In this document: positions 20,651 to 31,650 of the stretch, in pieces
Numbering within the stretch: the first letter of the stretch is position 1
Layout: the number at the start of each line of letters is the position of its first letter
Source of the DNA: Acestrorhynchus altus
Lineage: Eukaryota; Chordata; Actinopteri; Characiformes; Acestrorhynchidae
Length of the DNA: 64,000 bases
Assembly: GCA_034509495.1 (NCBI GenBank)
Contig: CM067521.1
Span: 16,398,704 to 16,462,703 of the forward strand
Reading direction: 5' to 3'
Notes under the pieces: generated by a model
Databases searched by the model: none
What the model saw: the letters and a program-made list of their open reading frames with translations, nothing else
What the model was told of the DNA's origin: nothing
Program-made: the position numbers and the translations under genes

Positions 20651-22561
20651 AAGTCAACCAGAATATCAACGAAAGCTTCCAGGAAAACATCAATGAAAGT
20701 TTTTGTATTCATGACTCTATAGTAAGAGAGGACCTGAAGAAAGGTGGTTTCTAAAGAAGAGAAAGGCAGAAAACACTGCTTTCCAAAATAAACAATGGAG
20801 GTGTTGACAGGATAATCAGATGACGCTTAGGCAGACAATCTATTCACCTGTCTATGAATTGAGGATTAGGAGGCAAAACAGTGATCCAAAACAAAGAATG
20901 AATAGTTGAAAAAGAAATGCAGTGACAGGGCCTGAAACAAGCAGTTTATATTAATCGTTTAACTTTAATAATAGAATAAACGTTTTAGCTGGAAAGCAAA
21001 CGAAGATGTTGGGCAGTGTTGTAGCTATAAAAATAAAATGAACCTTCATCTACATCTGGGTTCTTCCATTCCAGTCCTGACAGGCCAGTGATTTTCCACA
21101 GGCCTGAAGACAGGTGGCACGTTCCAACACAGGGTGTACCGCATTCATTGGGACGTGTTGTGGGTGTGATGACCTTGCCTTCATTAATGACCAGATCCTC
21201 TCAGGGAGAGATTACAGGATGCTAGACATGATTCACCAGTCCTGTCACTTCCAATAGTCTAAGTCTCTGCGGGATTACCATCTCCCGCTTTGGGGGGAGA
21301 GCTCTACTGTAAGTATGCAGACGCTCTGGGGGAGAACTTACCAAACAAAACAGACCACAGTCACGTTTTTATGCAAGCACTCAAAAGGCATTAGAGAAAC
21401 CTTTGGAGAGCTGTTCTCATAAAAGGTTTCACACATCCTCTGGTGTGGAGCTGTCTCTATTTTAGATTATTTGTTGCAAGCCTTTCAGAATTCAATGTGA
21501 TACTTGCTGCAAGACTTTTTATTTTTTAGGAAAAGAATATATATTGATATAATGTATAAAGTAATAACGGCATAAAAGGAATGGAAAGGCCCTAAAGAAA
21601 ATAAAAAAGAAAAGAAAAATATCCTTTGTTAAAGGGACAATAATAAATGACAAACTGACAAAAACAATGAGTGGAAAACTTAGTTTAATATGTTGTTCTG
21701 CGTAAGGAGTTAGACAAGGAGCTGCCAGCTGTGCAGTGGGTGAGTGGAGTTCGTTTTTGTAACAAGTCAACAAGCTGCTAGCAAAAAGCAAAAAGCTTCA
21801 TCATGATAACTACACATTTTTAACATATACTTTGGACATGCACTAACATATTTTTCATTGAAATAAAAATGATAATATATTACACATGTTGATACACATT
21901 GTACATTTTTTGTCTATAAGTTATAAAGTTAATACATATAGAAGTGAATACATGAAAATATATAAATATTGGATATGAGGAAAAAACATGCAAATATATT
22001 TTTTCTTTGGAATTTCAGAACTAATGCATAAATAATATGTATGTAAATATTGAACTTGCTTTAACATCTAAACTAACTTTAAACTAACTAAGGATTAGTT
22101 TCCCACAAAGATCCCGATTAATTTTCTGACTCACTTACTTTTTGCAAATGAAACTCCTCTAAAAATCTTAAGGACTTCGTTATATAAAATTGTCTCACTT
22201 ACAGGCCAGATGGAGTTTACTGCAGAGCTGCATCTGCTTCTTGGGCCTTATGTTATGCACCCCTGGTCTATATTAGGGACTTTGCCCACTCATCAAATGC
22301 TTCTTATCTCCAGTGGCCGACTGACCTGTAAATGGAATGACACCATAGCTACAGCTTAGTAGATTTGACCCACTAAGAGACTCGGAAGCTTACAAATGAC
22401 ATATGCCTTACCAGCAGCACAACAATGGAATATAGATAAACTATGTGAAAAAAGCCTCATTGATTCCCATGTAGTAAAGATTTAAAGAAGATTTGGATTT
22501 TTCTTCATAAATGATAAAACCTGAAGACCATGAATTTTATAATCTTAAATTTACAAATTAG
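20651..22561. other. Unassigned non-coding DNA
   Basis: No gene seen. 21050-21350 is more complex and GC-richer than its neighbours. 21820-22060 is AT-rich low complexity. Confidence 0.5.
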
Positions 22562-22630
22562 AATATATATTATATATTATTAGAATATATATCTATCTAT
22601 CTATATATCTATATATATAGATATGCAGTG

Positions 22631-22694
<64 letters not shown>

Positions 22695-22861
22695 TATCTA
22701 TCTATCTATCTATCTATCTATATATATATATATAGTATATCTATCTATCTATCTATCTATCTATATATATATATATACATGAAGTTATATTAAGAAGTTA
22801 CATACATACATATACACACATACACACACACATACACACACACACATATATAAGAGAGAGA

Positions 22862-22911
<50 letters not shown>
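22562..22911. repeat. Compound (TA)n / (TATC)n / (AC)n microsatellite
   Basis: A long (TA)n run (22633-22690) is followed by a 43-bp module (AGTATAT, (CTAT)n, (AT)n) starting at 22691 and repeated from 22734, then ACAC-type and AGAG-type runs and a second (TA)n run (22862-22910). Confidence 0.95.
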
Positions 22912-23480
22912 TGATTTAGTATCACCAACACAAACCAGGTGTTGCATATATATTTTTTCATAGTGTTTAGTGATGTAAAAGAAGGTGCACTGCTGATGGC
23001 AATAAGACTCTCTCTTAGTTTAAATTATAATATATAAATATAATCCCTCAACATCTCTTACATAAAGGATTCTTTATGCATTACTCATTGATCTTTTTGT
23101 AGCACATGTTTTGTCAGGTATTTACAACAGTTTTCTGACCTTTTTCTTTTTCTGAATTAAACTGAAAGGCCATGCTTTTGTAGGTTCTTACAAATAAAGA
23201 CTTGGGTGTTCCTACTTTTGCAGAACTCAGGAATAAAACGCTCAACTTGCCAAAACCAACTCTTCGCCTCCTGCTGATAAGGCAATCATGTTGCACTAAT
23301 TAAGACTCCAACAAAAAGTGTTTTTTTTCTTTTTTTATGAAGCTCAATGGAATGCAGAAGCTGTGGTGCTTAAATTTATTTTCCAGCCCATCACTCTAAT
23401 GATTCCTGACAAGAATCAGAACCAATCATGCTGATTTACAGGAAGCTTTTATTGGGATCTATTTTTGATTTTTGAAACAA
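22912..23480. other. Unassigned non-coding DNA
   Basis: No repeat recognised. 23060-23300 is complex sequence of unknown function. Confidence 0.45.
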
Positions 23481-23752
23481 TGTCCATGTCCATGCAGACT
23501 GGAACAGCAGAGGAGACAGCTCAAATGACCCATTTAAACTCGCGCTCCCTAATGAGGGATTTCATAAACGTGAGGCCACCTACCCCAGCTGTGTTCTGGA
23601 AGAAAATGACACCTAATGAAACGGTACTTTAAAAAAAGAGGAAAAAAGAAGCATTTAAAAAAATGTACAGCTACACCCCATCAATTAGCATCATAAAAAC
23701 TATATTCAGGGGGTCATTTAGTGAACATTGCCTGACTAACTAATCATCATGG
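23481..23752 (+). repeat. Local duplication, copy 1
   Basis: Aligns over about 270 bp with 25312-25570 in the same orientation. Shared blocks include CAGACTGGAACAGCAGAGGAG, CCCATTTAAACT, GATTTCATAAAC, AGGCCACCT, GCTGTGTTCTG, then GGGGGTCA.TTAGTGA and AACTAATC. I do not recognise it as a known transposon family. Confidence 0.85.
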
Positions 23753-23870
23753 TCCATTACACCCACTATATTAGTGTCAAAAATACCCAGTTGTTGATTA
23801 TCTCTGGATGATAATCTAGGAAGATGATATCTATGAAGAGTTTGGTGTGTTTGCTAGTTCCCTGTCACAA

Positions 23871-24052
23871 AAATCTACATGGTAGATGAACTGGCTGTGA
23901 TAAATTGCCCCTAGTGTGACTGCTTGTGTGTAGTACCCTGCAATCGTCTGACACCCTGTCAGGGAGTATTCCTACCTTGCACCTCATGATTCTGGTGGAC
24001 TCCAGACACACTACGACCCTGAACTAGAAGAAGTGGAAAAGAAGATGAATGG
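23871..24052 (+). mobile_element. SINE-2-like 3' fragment
   Basis: Contains GTAGTACCCTGCAATCGTCTG, GACACCCTGTCAGGGAGTATTCCTACC, TTGCACCTCATGATTCTGG and CGACCCTGAACTAGAAGAAGTGG, ending in AAGAAGATGAATGGA. These are the 3' two-thirds of the SINE-2 body; the tRNA-like head is missing. Confidence 0.7.
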
Positions 24053-24298
24053 ATTTGCACTATATGTAGGTCTATACGTCATATATGTCGTTTATTTAGG
24101 GGTGCACTATATGCTTTGGGATGGTAAATTAGCAGACAGCGTTCCTGATTTACTGCAGATTTCACTTCATTCCATGCCAAATGTGTAGCAGGTACCACAG
24201 ACTTGATTTCTCACACTAAATGTTCTTGTGTTGTACCTGTATTTGCAGTAAGGGGGAAATGCAGATTACATTTTTTGAAACATTTACAGCTCTGTTAT
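24053..24298. other. Spacer without recognised features
   Basis: No gene or repeat identified. Confidence 0.5.
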
Positions 24299-24804
24299 CA
24301 ACAATTAACCATAAATAACATAGAACCTCCTGCATATAATACCGTGTAGGTGTCTGGCACCCTGACAGATCCATTTAGGCAGATCCATTACAGCAGATCC
24401 ATTTAGGTGCTGTAATTTGTCAGGTAGGAAATCAATGAATGTCAAAGATTTTTGTGTGTCCACGGCCATGTTCGCCGGTTCACCAGTTGTCCTTCCTTGG
24501 AGCACTTTTGGTAGGTGCTGACCACTGAATGGTGGGGGACAGATGTTCTGGCCCAGTCATAAAGACCAACCTTTTCCATGTCATATAATTACAAAGTTTA
24601 TAACTAAGTTTAAAATTGTTTTTATTTTTTATTCATTGAGTGCTGACACTTAAGATTCTTAAGCTTGTCCATTTTGCCTGCTTCAGCACATCAAATCCAA
24701 GAACTGACTGGTCACTTTATCCACCCTTTGACAGGTGCTACTGGAAGCCACTCATTAGTGTTCCTCACTTCACTTGTTTTAATGTTATGGTTGATCAGTT
24801 AACA
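24299..24804 (-). mobile_element. Family B element, long copy
   Basis: Left end ACAATTAACCATAAATAACAT, then ACCTCCTGCATATAATACCG, and right end GTTTTAATGTTATGGTTGATCAGTT are the family B ends. The interior (GTTGTCCTTCCTTGGAGCACTTTTGGTAGGT, split by mutations) also matches family B as seen at 35041-35400 in the opposite orientation. At about 506 bp it keeps more interior than the 370-bp copy at 37320. It contains a short local triplication of CAGATCCATT (24366-24404). Confidence 0.75.
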
Positions 24805-25311
24805 TGTGGCAGCGAACACTAAGGCCTATTTTGCAAAACCAGAATCTGGACATTTAAACTTGCCCAGCCGTTAATGTGCTTTAGATTGCACATAAAAATA
24901 ATTTCATGGTCTGCTGACCTGTGTCTCTTTTTTATGTAATTGACTTCCTGTAAACAACTGACTCAGCCGCACTGCTTTTTTTATTAGTGGTTGATTCTCC
25001 CATGTGAAAGTCACAAGACACTGTGCTGTTCGCTCCTATAACAACAAAGCAGAAAAAAGGCTGTATTTTAAACCAAAAAAATAACCACTTATCCTCCCAC
25101 TCGTGAAAAAGCATCCTTTTACATTCTCCCACAGGGAATCTTTACTATTTTAGAAACCCCTCGTGGAAGATTGCAGAGATTATAGTTCTTGGTAAAAAAT
25201 AAAAAAATACATGGAAAATTTGTTATAGACTTAAGCCTACAAAGGGATTCCGTTTTAAAAGTTGTTATGATGCCATATTGTTGCTGTCAAGCAAAAACCT
25301 TGTCATTCCAA
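24805..25311. other. Unassigned complex-sequence block, regulatory candidate
   Basis: No repeat recognised. It carries homeodomain-type cores and the phrase GCCGTTAATGTGCTTTAGATT in otherwise high-complexity sequence between two transposon-derived stretches. Constraint cannot be judged here. Confidence 0.25.
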
Positions 25312-25570
25312 AATGGTGTCCACACAGACTGGAACAGCAGAGGAGACCCATAACCCATTTAAACTTGTGCTCCCCAAAGAGAGATTTCATAAACATAAGG
25401 CCACCTCCCCTGCTGTGTTCTGAAAAAGACACCTGATAAAATGCATTCTTTATTTCATAAATAAGCACTAATGGAGCATCCTAACTGTCAATGGGCATTA
25501 AAAACTGGATACAAACCTGGGATTGGGGGTCACTTAGTGAGCAGAGCTTGACCAACTAATCTTTATATCC
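25312..25570 (+). repeat. Local duplication, copy 2
   Basis: Second copy of the unit at 23481-23752. The copies lie 1.8 kb apart, are direct, and have diverged by substitutions and short indels throughout. Confidence 0.85.
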
Positions 25571-25648
25571 ATGCATTTTTATTTATTTATTTATTTTTTT
25601 GCTTGTACACAGCAATTTGTCCTCTCCATTTAGCATATCTATGCCATG

Positions 25649-25649
<1 letters not shown>

Positions 25650-25738
<89 letters not shown>
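25650..25738 (+). repeat. (AC)n microsatellite
   Basis: About 44 AC units with a single AT interruption near 25711. Confidence 0.98.
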
Positions 25739-25960
25739 GATAGGAACCTCTAAAACTCCATTCTGAGATGTCTAGAATATTGCTGTATACCCGATGCCAT
25801 GCTAAGAAACATTACTTCTGCATGTGTAGTTCAATAAATATTGTCCCCATCAATCTAAAATTGCAATCATTTACTGTTTCTGGTAACCTTTATCTTCCTT
25901 CCTAATAGCACTGCAATCTGACACTTCCTTCTGGGTGCAATTATTTATGTATGAGTGCAT
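25739..25960 (+). mobile_element. Tc1-3 family 3' end
   Basis: GATAGGAACCTCTAAAACTCC, then GGTAACCTTTATCTTCCTTCCTAATAG and CACTTCCTTCTGGGTGCAA align with the 3' end of Tc1-3 at about 12005-12140. Only the end of the element is present, directly after the (AC)n tract. Confidence 0.7.
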
Positions 25961-26204
25961 TTTAAGCACCTTTCATAAGGATGCTTCTCCTTAGAAGCAT
26001 TATTAAAGTCATGCACACTCTAGAACAGGCTTGGTAGAAAATATTCCACCAAATGCCACACTGGTTTAATGTCTGTGAATTAGTTTCTTCAAAGTACACA
26101 TAATACGGTATGTCCAGAAGTCTCCAGACATTGTTTCTGTGGATTTTGATACTTCAATTGATACCTATTACACATAATTTATAATCTTCATTGAAAAACA
26201 TTGC
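25961..26204. other. Spacer without recognised features
   Basis: No gene seen. 26110-26130 (TATGTCCAGAAGTCTCCAGACA) may be the outer end of the family A fragment that follows. Confidence 0.4.
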
Positions 26205-26290
26205 CAACAGAATGGGACACTCTGGAGCCAAGCATGAGCCTTAAGTCACCATAACCAAATAAAGTGGGATTATAAAGCTACAGTAGCTAT
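26205..26290 (+). mobile_element. Family A Tc1-derived element, 5' fragment
   Basis: CCAACAGAATGGGACACTCTGGAGCC, AAGCATGAGCC and ATAAAGTGGGATTATAAAGC match the 5' half of family A (compare 3955-4045). It breaks off before the C-terminal part. Confidence 0.6.
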
Positions 26291-26319
26291 CAGATAACCC
26301 ATAATTACACTATGCGTCA

Positions 26320-26400
26320 GTTTCCCAGTCAGGGATTAAATTTAGTCCTAGATTACACTTTACTTTTAATTAAGAATCTCAATTCACAATGCTGGGAAAC
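26320..26400. mobile_element. 81-bp MITE with GTTTCCCAG ends
   Basis: Exact inverted ends GTTTCCCAG (26320-26328) and CTGGGAAAC (26392-26400) enclose CAGGGATTAAATTTAGTCCTAG-type sequence, a form I know from short fish MITEs. A possible related end is at 22099 (GTTTCCCAC). Confidence 0.7.
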
Positions 26401-26790
26401 CAACTCTAAAGGTTTGTAGACACCTGTTTATTCAACATGTCTTCTGAAATCAGGGGTATTAGTAGAAGGCTTGTTTCTTCTTTGCTGCGGTACCATAGTA
26501 ACCTCTACTCTTCCGAATTTTACCTCAGATGTTAGAATGCTGGATTTTATTGCATTCATTTGCAAGAGCATTAGTTGAGGTCAGGAGGTTGCATGATCAC
26601 CACCCATTCTCAAATCCCACCTCAACTCCTCTACTCATCTCAAAAGTATCAGATGGAGCACCATAATTCCAGAGAACACAGGTCTACTGCTAAACAGCTC
26701 AATGCTAGGGGGGTTAGACCCCTCTACAGGGGTATGCACTTGCACATCAACTTTATGCCAGCAATGAGTGTAATGTAAAGTAGATCAATG
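26401..26790 (-). mobile_element. Family A Tc1-derived element, near complete
   Basis: Inverted relative to 3924-4217. It starts with the outer end GGTTTGTAGACACCTGTTTATTCAACA and runs through TGGATTTTATTGCATTCA, ATTCCAGAGAACACAGGTCTACTGC and CCTCTACAGGGGTATGCAC. It lacks a catalytic domain and is non-autonomous. Confidence 0.7.
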
Positions 26791-26965
26791 CATTTGGACA
26801 TATGGACGGTTTAGAAATACCAGGACAAAGCTTGTTGGTTTGCATAGGTATTCTGGGGAGGTTGTCAGTCTAAAGAAATGCAGATTATTACAGAAGTGTT
26901 AAATGGCATTTTGCATATACTGTATGTAGCAATGCTTTAACAGTTGCTACTTAACAAACATGCAA
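26791..26965. other. Spacer without recognised features
   Basis: No gene or repeat identified. Confidence 0.5.
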
Positions 26966-27285
26966 GTCAGGGGTTCCGAGTGGCTCAGTGGTATAATCCT
27001 CTAGCACTATGATCCAAGGTTTGCAGGTTTAAATGTGTGCTGCTTGCCATCAAGAAACAAATTGGCCATGCTCTTTCCTTGTGGGTAGATGGCATTCTCT
27101 CTACACATCACACCCAGTGTGATTGTAGTCAACATAGGCATCCATTAGCCATTGTATCAGAGCTGGGTACCCAGCGCTTTCATTCAAGTGTTTTGGCTGC
27201 CCAGCAATGATGCAATGGTGGCAGATCTATCGAAGGAAGCATGTGCTTGCCTTCACATGTGCTTGCAAGTGAAACAAGTAATGAT
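26966..27285 (+). mobile_element. tRNA-derived SINE (SINE-1)
   Basis: The head carries a perfect polymerase III A box TGGCTCAGTGG (26981-26991) and a decayed B box (GGTTTAAATG near 27028). The body shares GCACTATGATCCAAGG and CTGCTTGCCAT with SINEs at 28570-28920 and 33985-34090. It is non-coding and presumably mobilised by a LINE. Confidence 0.8.
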
Positions 27286-28215
27286 ATTCTTGGGAAAATG
27301 TCTACAACAAATCAGTTGCCAAAAGACATAAGCTGGGCTTTTCCTGAAGCTAATGGAAAGCTCAGAAATCTGTTGCACATAGATCTGTAGTATTGAGAAG
27401 CCTTGAGAAGTCTTGATACATTGTGCTGCACCACCCAGAAGGTGGCTCTGGAACTGATTGCTTGTTAACTTTCTTTATTCTGTAACTTTGCTTTCTTCCT
27501 GCTTTTGTTTCTCCTGGCAGATGGACGAGGGCCTCGCCATGCCAAAACAAAAAGGGTGGAAAGTTTAGGACAGAGCCAGACAGGATGCACTGGTTTTCCG
27601 TTCAGGCAGCACATGCTGGCCAGCTAGCCAGGTGAAGAGTGAGAAGCTGCGATGAGCTGTCATGGAGAGGAATTTATTAACAGGGCGGATGCTGGCTGGA
27701 AGGCATCTTTCTCTCGGTTATACAGAGCACTGACACGGTGCCCAATGCTGAATTATTTGTTGTATAACATTTATATAACTACACATAATACAAATAAGCA
27801 CTTCTCTTTCAAATGAAAGAGATTAGTCCCAGTAAGGTCAATATCCCTTGATGCCACGTCCCAGACTTGAACCCTGTGAGCTGGGTTATAACCTTAGTCG
27901 ACTAAATCAAATTACCACAACCTGTTGTTATGATGTGTGAAGATTTAAAAGAGTAAATCAGCTAAAAGTAGTAGTTAATCAGCCATGTTTGGTGTCTGGT
28001 GTGTTGGGTCTTGTGGGATAATGTAACAGTAAGTAATGAAAGCTCATACTTCAGCAGTTGGCATACCAACCTCACATTTATCTAAACATCAGCACATTTC
28101 AGTTTTAAACTATGCATGTGTTTTTGTCCATTTCTGTTGCACTAATGTGGGTTTCATTTCAACTGTAGGGGAAACACTCATCCCTCCTGAGAAAAAAAAC
28201 AGCAAGGCCAGAATG
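27286..28215. other. Unassigned DNA, complex at 27480-27770
   Basis: No gene recognised. 27480-27770 is GC-richer, without repeats, and could be conserved non-coding sequence. 27770-28215 shows nothing distinctive. Confidence 0.35.
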
Positions 28216-28420
28216 CTGGCCACGCTGATTAAGTTGGTAAAGCTGGTTGACCATCTTAACTCTTGACCAGCATAGGGTATGTTTTTGAGTTTGATGGTTT
28301 AGCTGGTCTACCAAAGTGACAATCTTCACCAAGCTAGAGCTAAACAACCATGCTCAAGCTTGCTGACCAGTATGACCCAATGCAACATACACAGCTGGTC
28401 AAGAGTTTGACAACCAGCAT
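28216..28420. repeat. Degenerate GGTCA/TGACC minisatellite, locus 2
   Basis: AAGCTGGTTGACCATC, TTGACCAGCATAGG, TAGCTGGTCTACCAAAGTGAC, CACCAAGCTAGAGC, GCTTGCTGACCAGTATGACC and CAGCTGGTCAAGAG share the vocabulary of loci at 9262, 54676 and 55916. Confidence 0.6.
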
Positions 28421-28569
28421 TTGCATGTTTGCAAAACCGAAAAGAAACACTGCCTACATCTGAGAAAACAAGAAAACCATACCTGTTAATGCTACTATAA
28501 TCTCCTTTAAAATTAGAGGACTAAAGTGTTACTGTTCATGTTGTGTTGAGGATTTTTCTCTTTGGAGGT
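28421..28569. other. Spacer without recognised features
   Basis: No gene or repeat identified. Confidence 0.5.
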
Positions 28570-28920
28570 CAGAGATTCAGTTAGGGGATCTGAGTGGCTC
28601 AGCAGTCTAATTTGCTGGCACTATGATCCAAGGATCTCAGGTTTGAAACATGGGTCATGCTGCTTGCCACTGGCAGCAAGAGTCCAGTGTAATACTGGTC
28701 AGCACAGGCATCTGTTAACTGTTGTACTGGACCTGGAGGCAAGACGCTTTTCTACGGGAAGCAGAAAAGAGTGGATGGCTTCTGTAGATGTAATTGGCAC
28801 TTTGGAAAATTGGGGTGAAATTGTATTTAAAAAAGTTTTAAATTGCAGGTTCGAATCTCATGTAATGTTGCTTGCCATTGGCAGCCAGAGTCATGAAGTA
28901 AATTTATTGTGATTCTAGAA
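28570..28920 (+). mobile_element. tRNA-derived SINE (SINE-1), composite
   Basis: The A box TGGCTCAGCAG (28595-28605), then GCACTATGATCCAAGG and a B-box-like AGGTTTGAAAC (about 28639-28649) define the first copy. A second, partial head follows at about 28840-28915 with a well-kept B box GGTTCGAATCTC (28848-28859) and GTTGCTTGCCATTGGCAGCCAGAGTC, suggesting two SINE-1 copies joined or duplicated. The 116-codon frame across it is fortuitous. Confidence 0.75.
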
Positions 28921-30700
28921 CATGAAAAACATGTAGCTGACATACACTGGCAACTTTTACCATGTTTAACCACAACATATTTTATTTTATACTGAGCATG
29001 CTAACATGATAATCAGTCTTCTACAAACTATAGGCAGGTCATGATCCCCATGCCCCCCACATGCCCCTAGATATGCTCATGCTGATTAACTACATTAGCC
29101 TCATAGCTCCAAGACTAAGGAAGCAGAATTCAGACAGCAAACATGCCTTGCCTGATTCATTATACTTGGTTTAATGGGGAAAATTGATCGTCATTTAACC
29201 ATTCCTTGAATGCATAACTTCACCCAGTTTGTGTGTACTGTCAGCTAACTTTTCTTTCTTATCTTTTTTTCCAGTGCCTTGATCAGTAATCTGTAAAATA
29301 AGGGCAATACAGAACTCTGGCAGGCACAGGGGCATCATGTGGCACCACATGCTGCAAATCTTCCCCCAAGGGGCTGATGATAAGCAGGCACTTGTGCTCC
29401 CTGGACACAGTGAGGTAAAGAGATGACAAGAGTCCCCCCAAAAATAACAGACAGACAGACTGAAAGCAGCAAGTGGGCTTTAGGTTCTGTCATGCTGTTC
29501 TGGTGACTTCCCTGTATTTTAGAAAGAACTGAATGTTTTAATGTGTTTCAGAAGGAGCCAGTTCTAAAGGGGGTGTGGTGCTTATACAAAATACTCAATT
29601 GATTTTAAATGATCTAGTAAACCAGAAAATCTTGTGGTACTGATTAATGGTAGAGAAACTGAGAAGGGAAACGGGTAGATTAGATAGATGTCTAATTTAT
29701 TCATCTTATTAATTTGTCATTTTGTTTCGCTCTAAACCAGAGATTTTCACCTTATGGGCTGATGACCACTAGTAATCTTGAGCTGCTGTAACTGGCTACT
29801 TGGGCGGACAATAAGCCTCAGATAGTACCTAAAATGGCTCACTTCTGTGAGGTGAGGGGGAGAGTTAGAGGCATGGGGTGTGAGCATGACAGTGAAAAGC
29901 CTTGATTGGACTCATGCATTACTGCATTCTGCTCAGTAGTGCTCATAGGAGCCCAACTGGGTAACAGGCATGTTATTTTAAGTTACTTTGGTGTTGGTGA
30001 CAAGTTTTGGTGTGAATAAAGACCACTGTGAAGTCCTCTAACATGTGTTTGTGTTGTCTCTGTGTTGTGTCAACTGCTATATATACACCATCTATAGGAT
30101 ACAATGTAACACCCTAACACTATTTTAGTGTATATTTGGGAAGATGATGTAACAAGTAAGACCAGCGTTAGACCCTTGGTTGGATGTCCCAGAGCCCTGA
30201 TGCCAGGTGTGAGGTGTTATAGTGAGGAGGCAATAAAAATGTCATTGAAAACAGATAGCAGCTGCTTTGTGCGGCATTGTAAAACAAGGACAAGGACATT
30301 TTCACCATCTAGATGGAGTTGAAAAGAGCAAAGCACTTGATTGGCAGTTGTATGTCCTCATTCAGGAGAATTAATCACTTTAATGTTTTCGTGCATTGCT
30401 CAGATTTACATTAAAAGGTTCCAGTTGCAGAAACACCACTAGTGCAACATCATGGTTGTCTCTATGCCAGTGGCAGAGACGGGGAAGGACTGGCCATTGG
30501 AAGATCAAGGGGCAACTATACGTGTGGGCTTCTGAGATAATTAAGGAGGCGGTTGAACTGGTTACTGGTTCCAAAATTGTGTTCTGCCAAGTGCTTGAAA
30601 AGTCTGTTTTGCTATGTCTGTAACTCTGCCTCAGTTCATCATGAAATCTAGAGTATCTTCCCCTCTATTACATAGAGATTAATGATTCCACTGGCCATCT
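28921..30700. other. Unassigned non-coding DNA
   Basis: No protein-coding gene seen. It contains a possible non-coding exon at 29275-29414 (see findings) and a weak hAT-like phrase near 29739 (CCAGAGATTTTCACCTTATGGGC). Confidence 0.45.
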
Positions 30701-30710
30701 GAAGCAGTAG

Positions 30711-30764
30711 ATGGCTACTGTGTTGGCTCCTGTGGCTACTGTTGGCTACTGTGTTGGCTCCTTC
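30711..30764 (+). repeat. Short direct repeat GGCTACTGTGTTGGCTCC
   Basis: GGCTACTGTGTTGGCTCCT occurs at about 30714 and 30744, with an intervening partial GGCTACTGTT. A small local duplication. Confidence 0.8.
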
Positions 30765-31300
30765 CTAAGCCCTACCTCGGCACATTTTACTTACTCTTTA
30801 GTACTCTTTTCAGATGTACTGAGACAGTCGAAATCATTTGTTTTTGGCAGTGACATAAAAGATACATCACGTTACATCATTCTTATTAAACCTGTTGTTC
30901 ATACCAAAGAAGACACTTGATGAACATGAAGTGGCTGAGGCTAATGAACCCAAAGCATGAGCATGCAGCTGTTTTGTGTGAATGAGCGTAAAACAATACT
31001 TCCAATAGCCATAACACGAGTATGCTGGTGATGTAATAGTGGCGAGAACAACTTTGGGACCAAGCTAATGCCAAACTGAGTCTGCTGATTAAAAAGTGTT
31101 ACAGTGAGCTTATCAGAAACCCTTCTGTTGGCAGAATGCTAACTGTAAACTCATTCCTTTGCAGTGACTGAGGTGTGAATCTAAAGTGAAATGTTTTAAA
31201 TTGGATCCCTCATAGTGTGCCTAAGCCCAGGGTTTTACAGTTTTGAAAACATCAAAGCTGGTATTCATTGGGAATCAGGAACTGAGTCAAAGGTGAAAGC
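30765..31300. other. Unassigned non-coding DNA
   Basis: No gene or repeat identified. Confidence 0.5.
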
Positions 31301-31650
31301 GTTCATTAAAAAGACATGGCTAGCTTTCTAAATTTAGCTTTCATTATTGACACTATTTCAAATCGAAATGCTTCGGGCCCAGCTGCTGGCCCAAGTGTTC
31401 TCAGATGCCCTTTCAAATGTAATTTGGGGTATCACATATTTAATCTCTGTTTTAAACCTTGTGATAATCCGATATCGCATTCCCCACATAAATATTGCTC
31501 CGATTTTCTTGCATTCACTTTAGGCAGGTTTAAAGGGTTTAAAAGGGCCCATTTCATGGAAAATGACTTTCCATTAACATTTAAACACTGGTTTCAAAGC
31601 ATACCAGTCAATTACCAGTCCACCCAACTGCAATAATGGCTATAGTATTT
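31301..31650. other. Unassigned complex block, regulatory candidate
   Basis: High-complexity sequence without recognised repeats. A 106-codon plus frame (31316-31636) covers it almost completely, but the protein, though it contains several Cys and His residues, shows no known domain and no splice context. Conserved non-coding DNA or chance are both possible; a small exon cannot be excluded. Confidence 0.3.

Noticed and set aside
26981..27040. tRNA gene
   Set aside because: The A box is good but the B box is decayed, no cloverleaf closes, and the sequence continues as a repeat shared by three loci. It is a SINE head.
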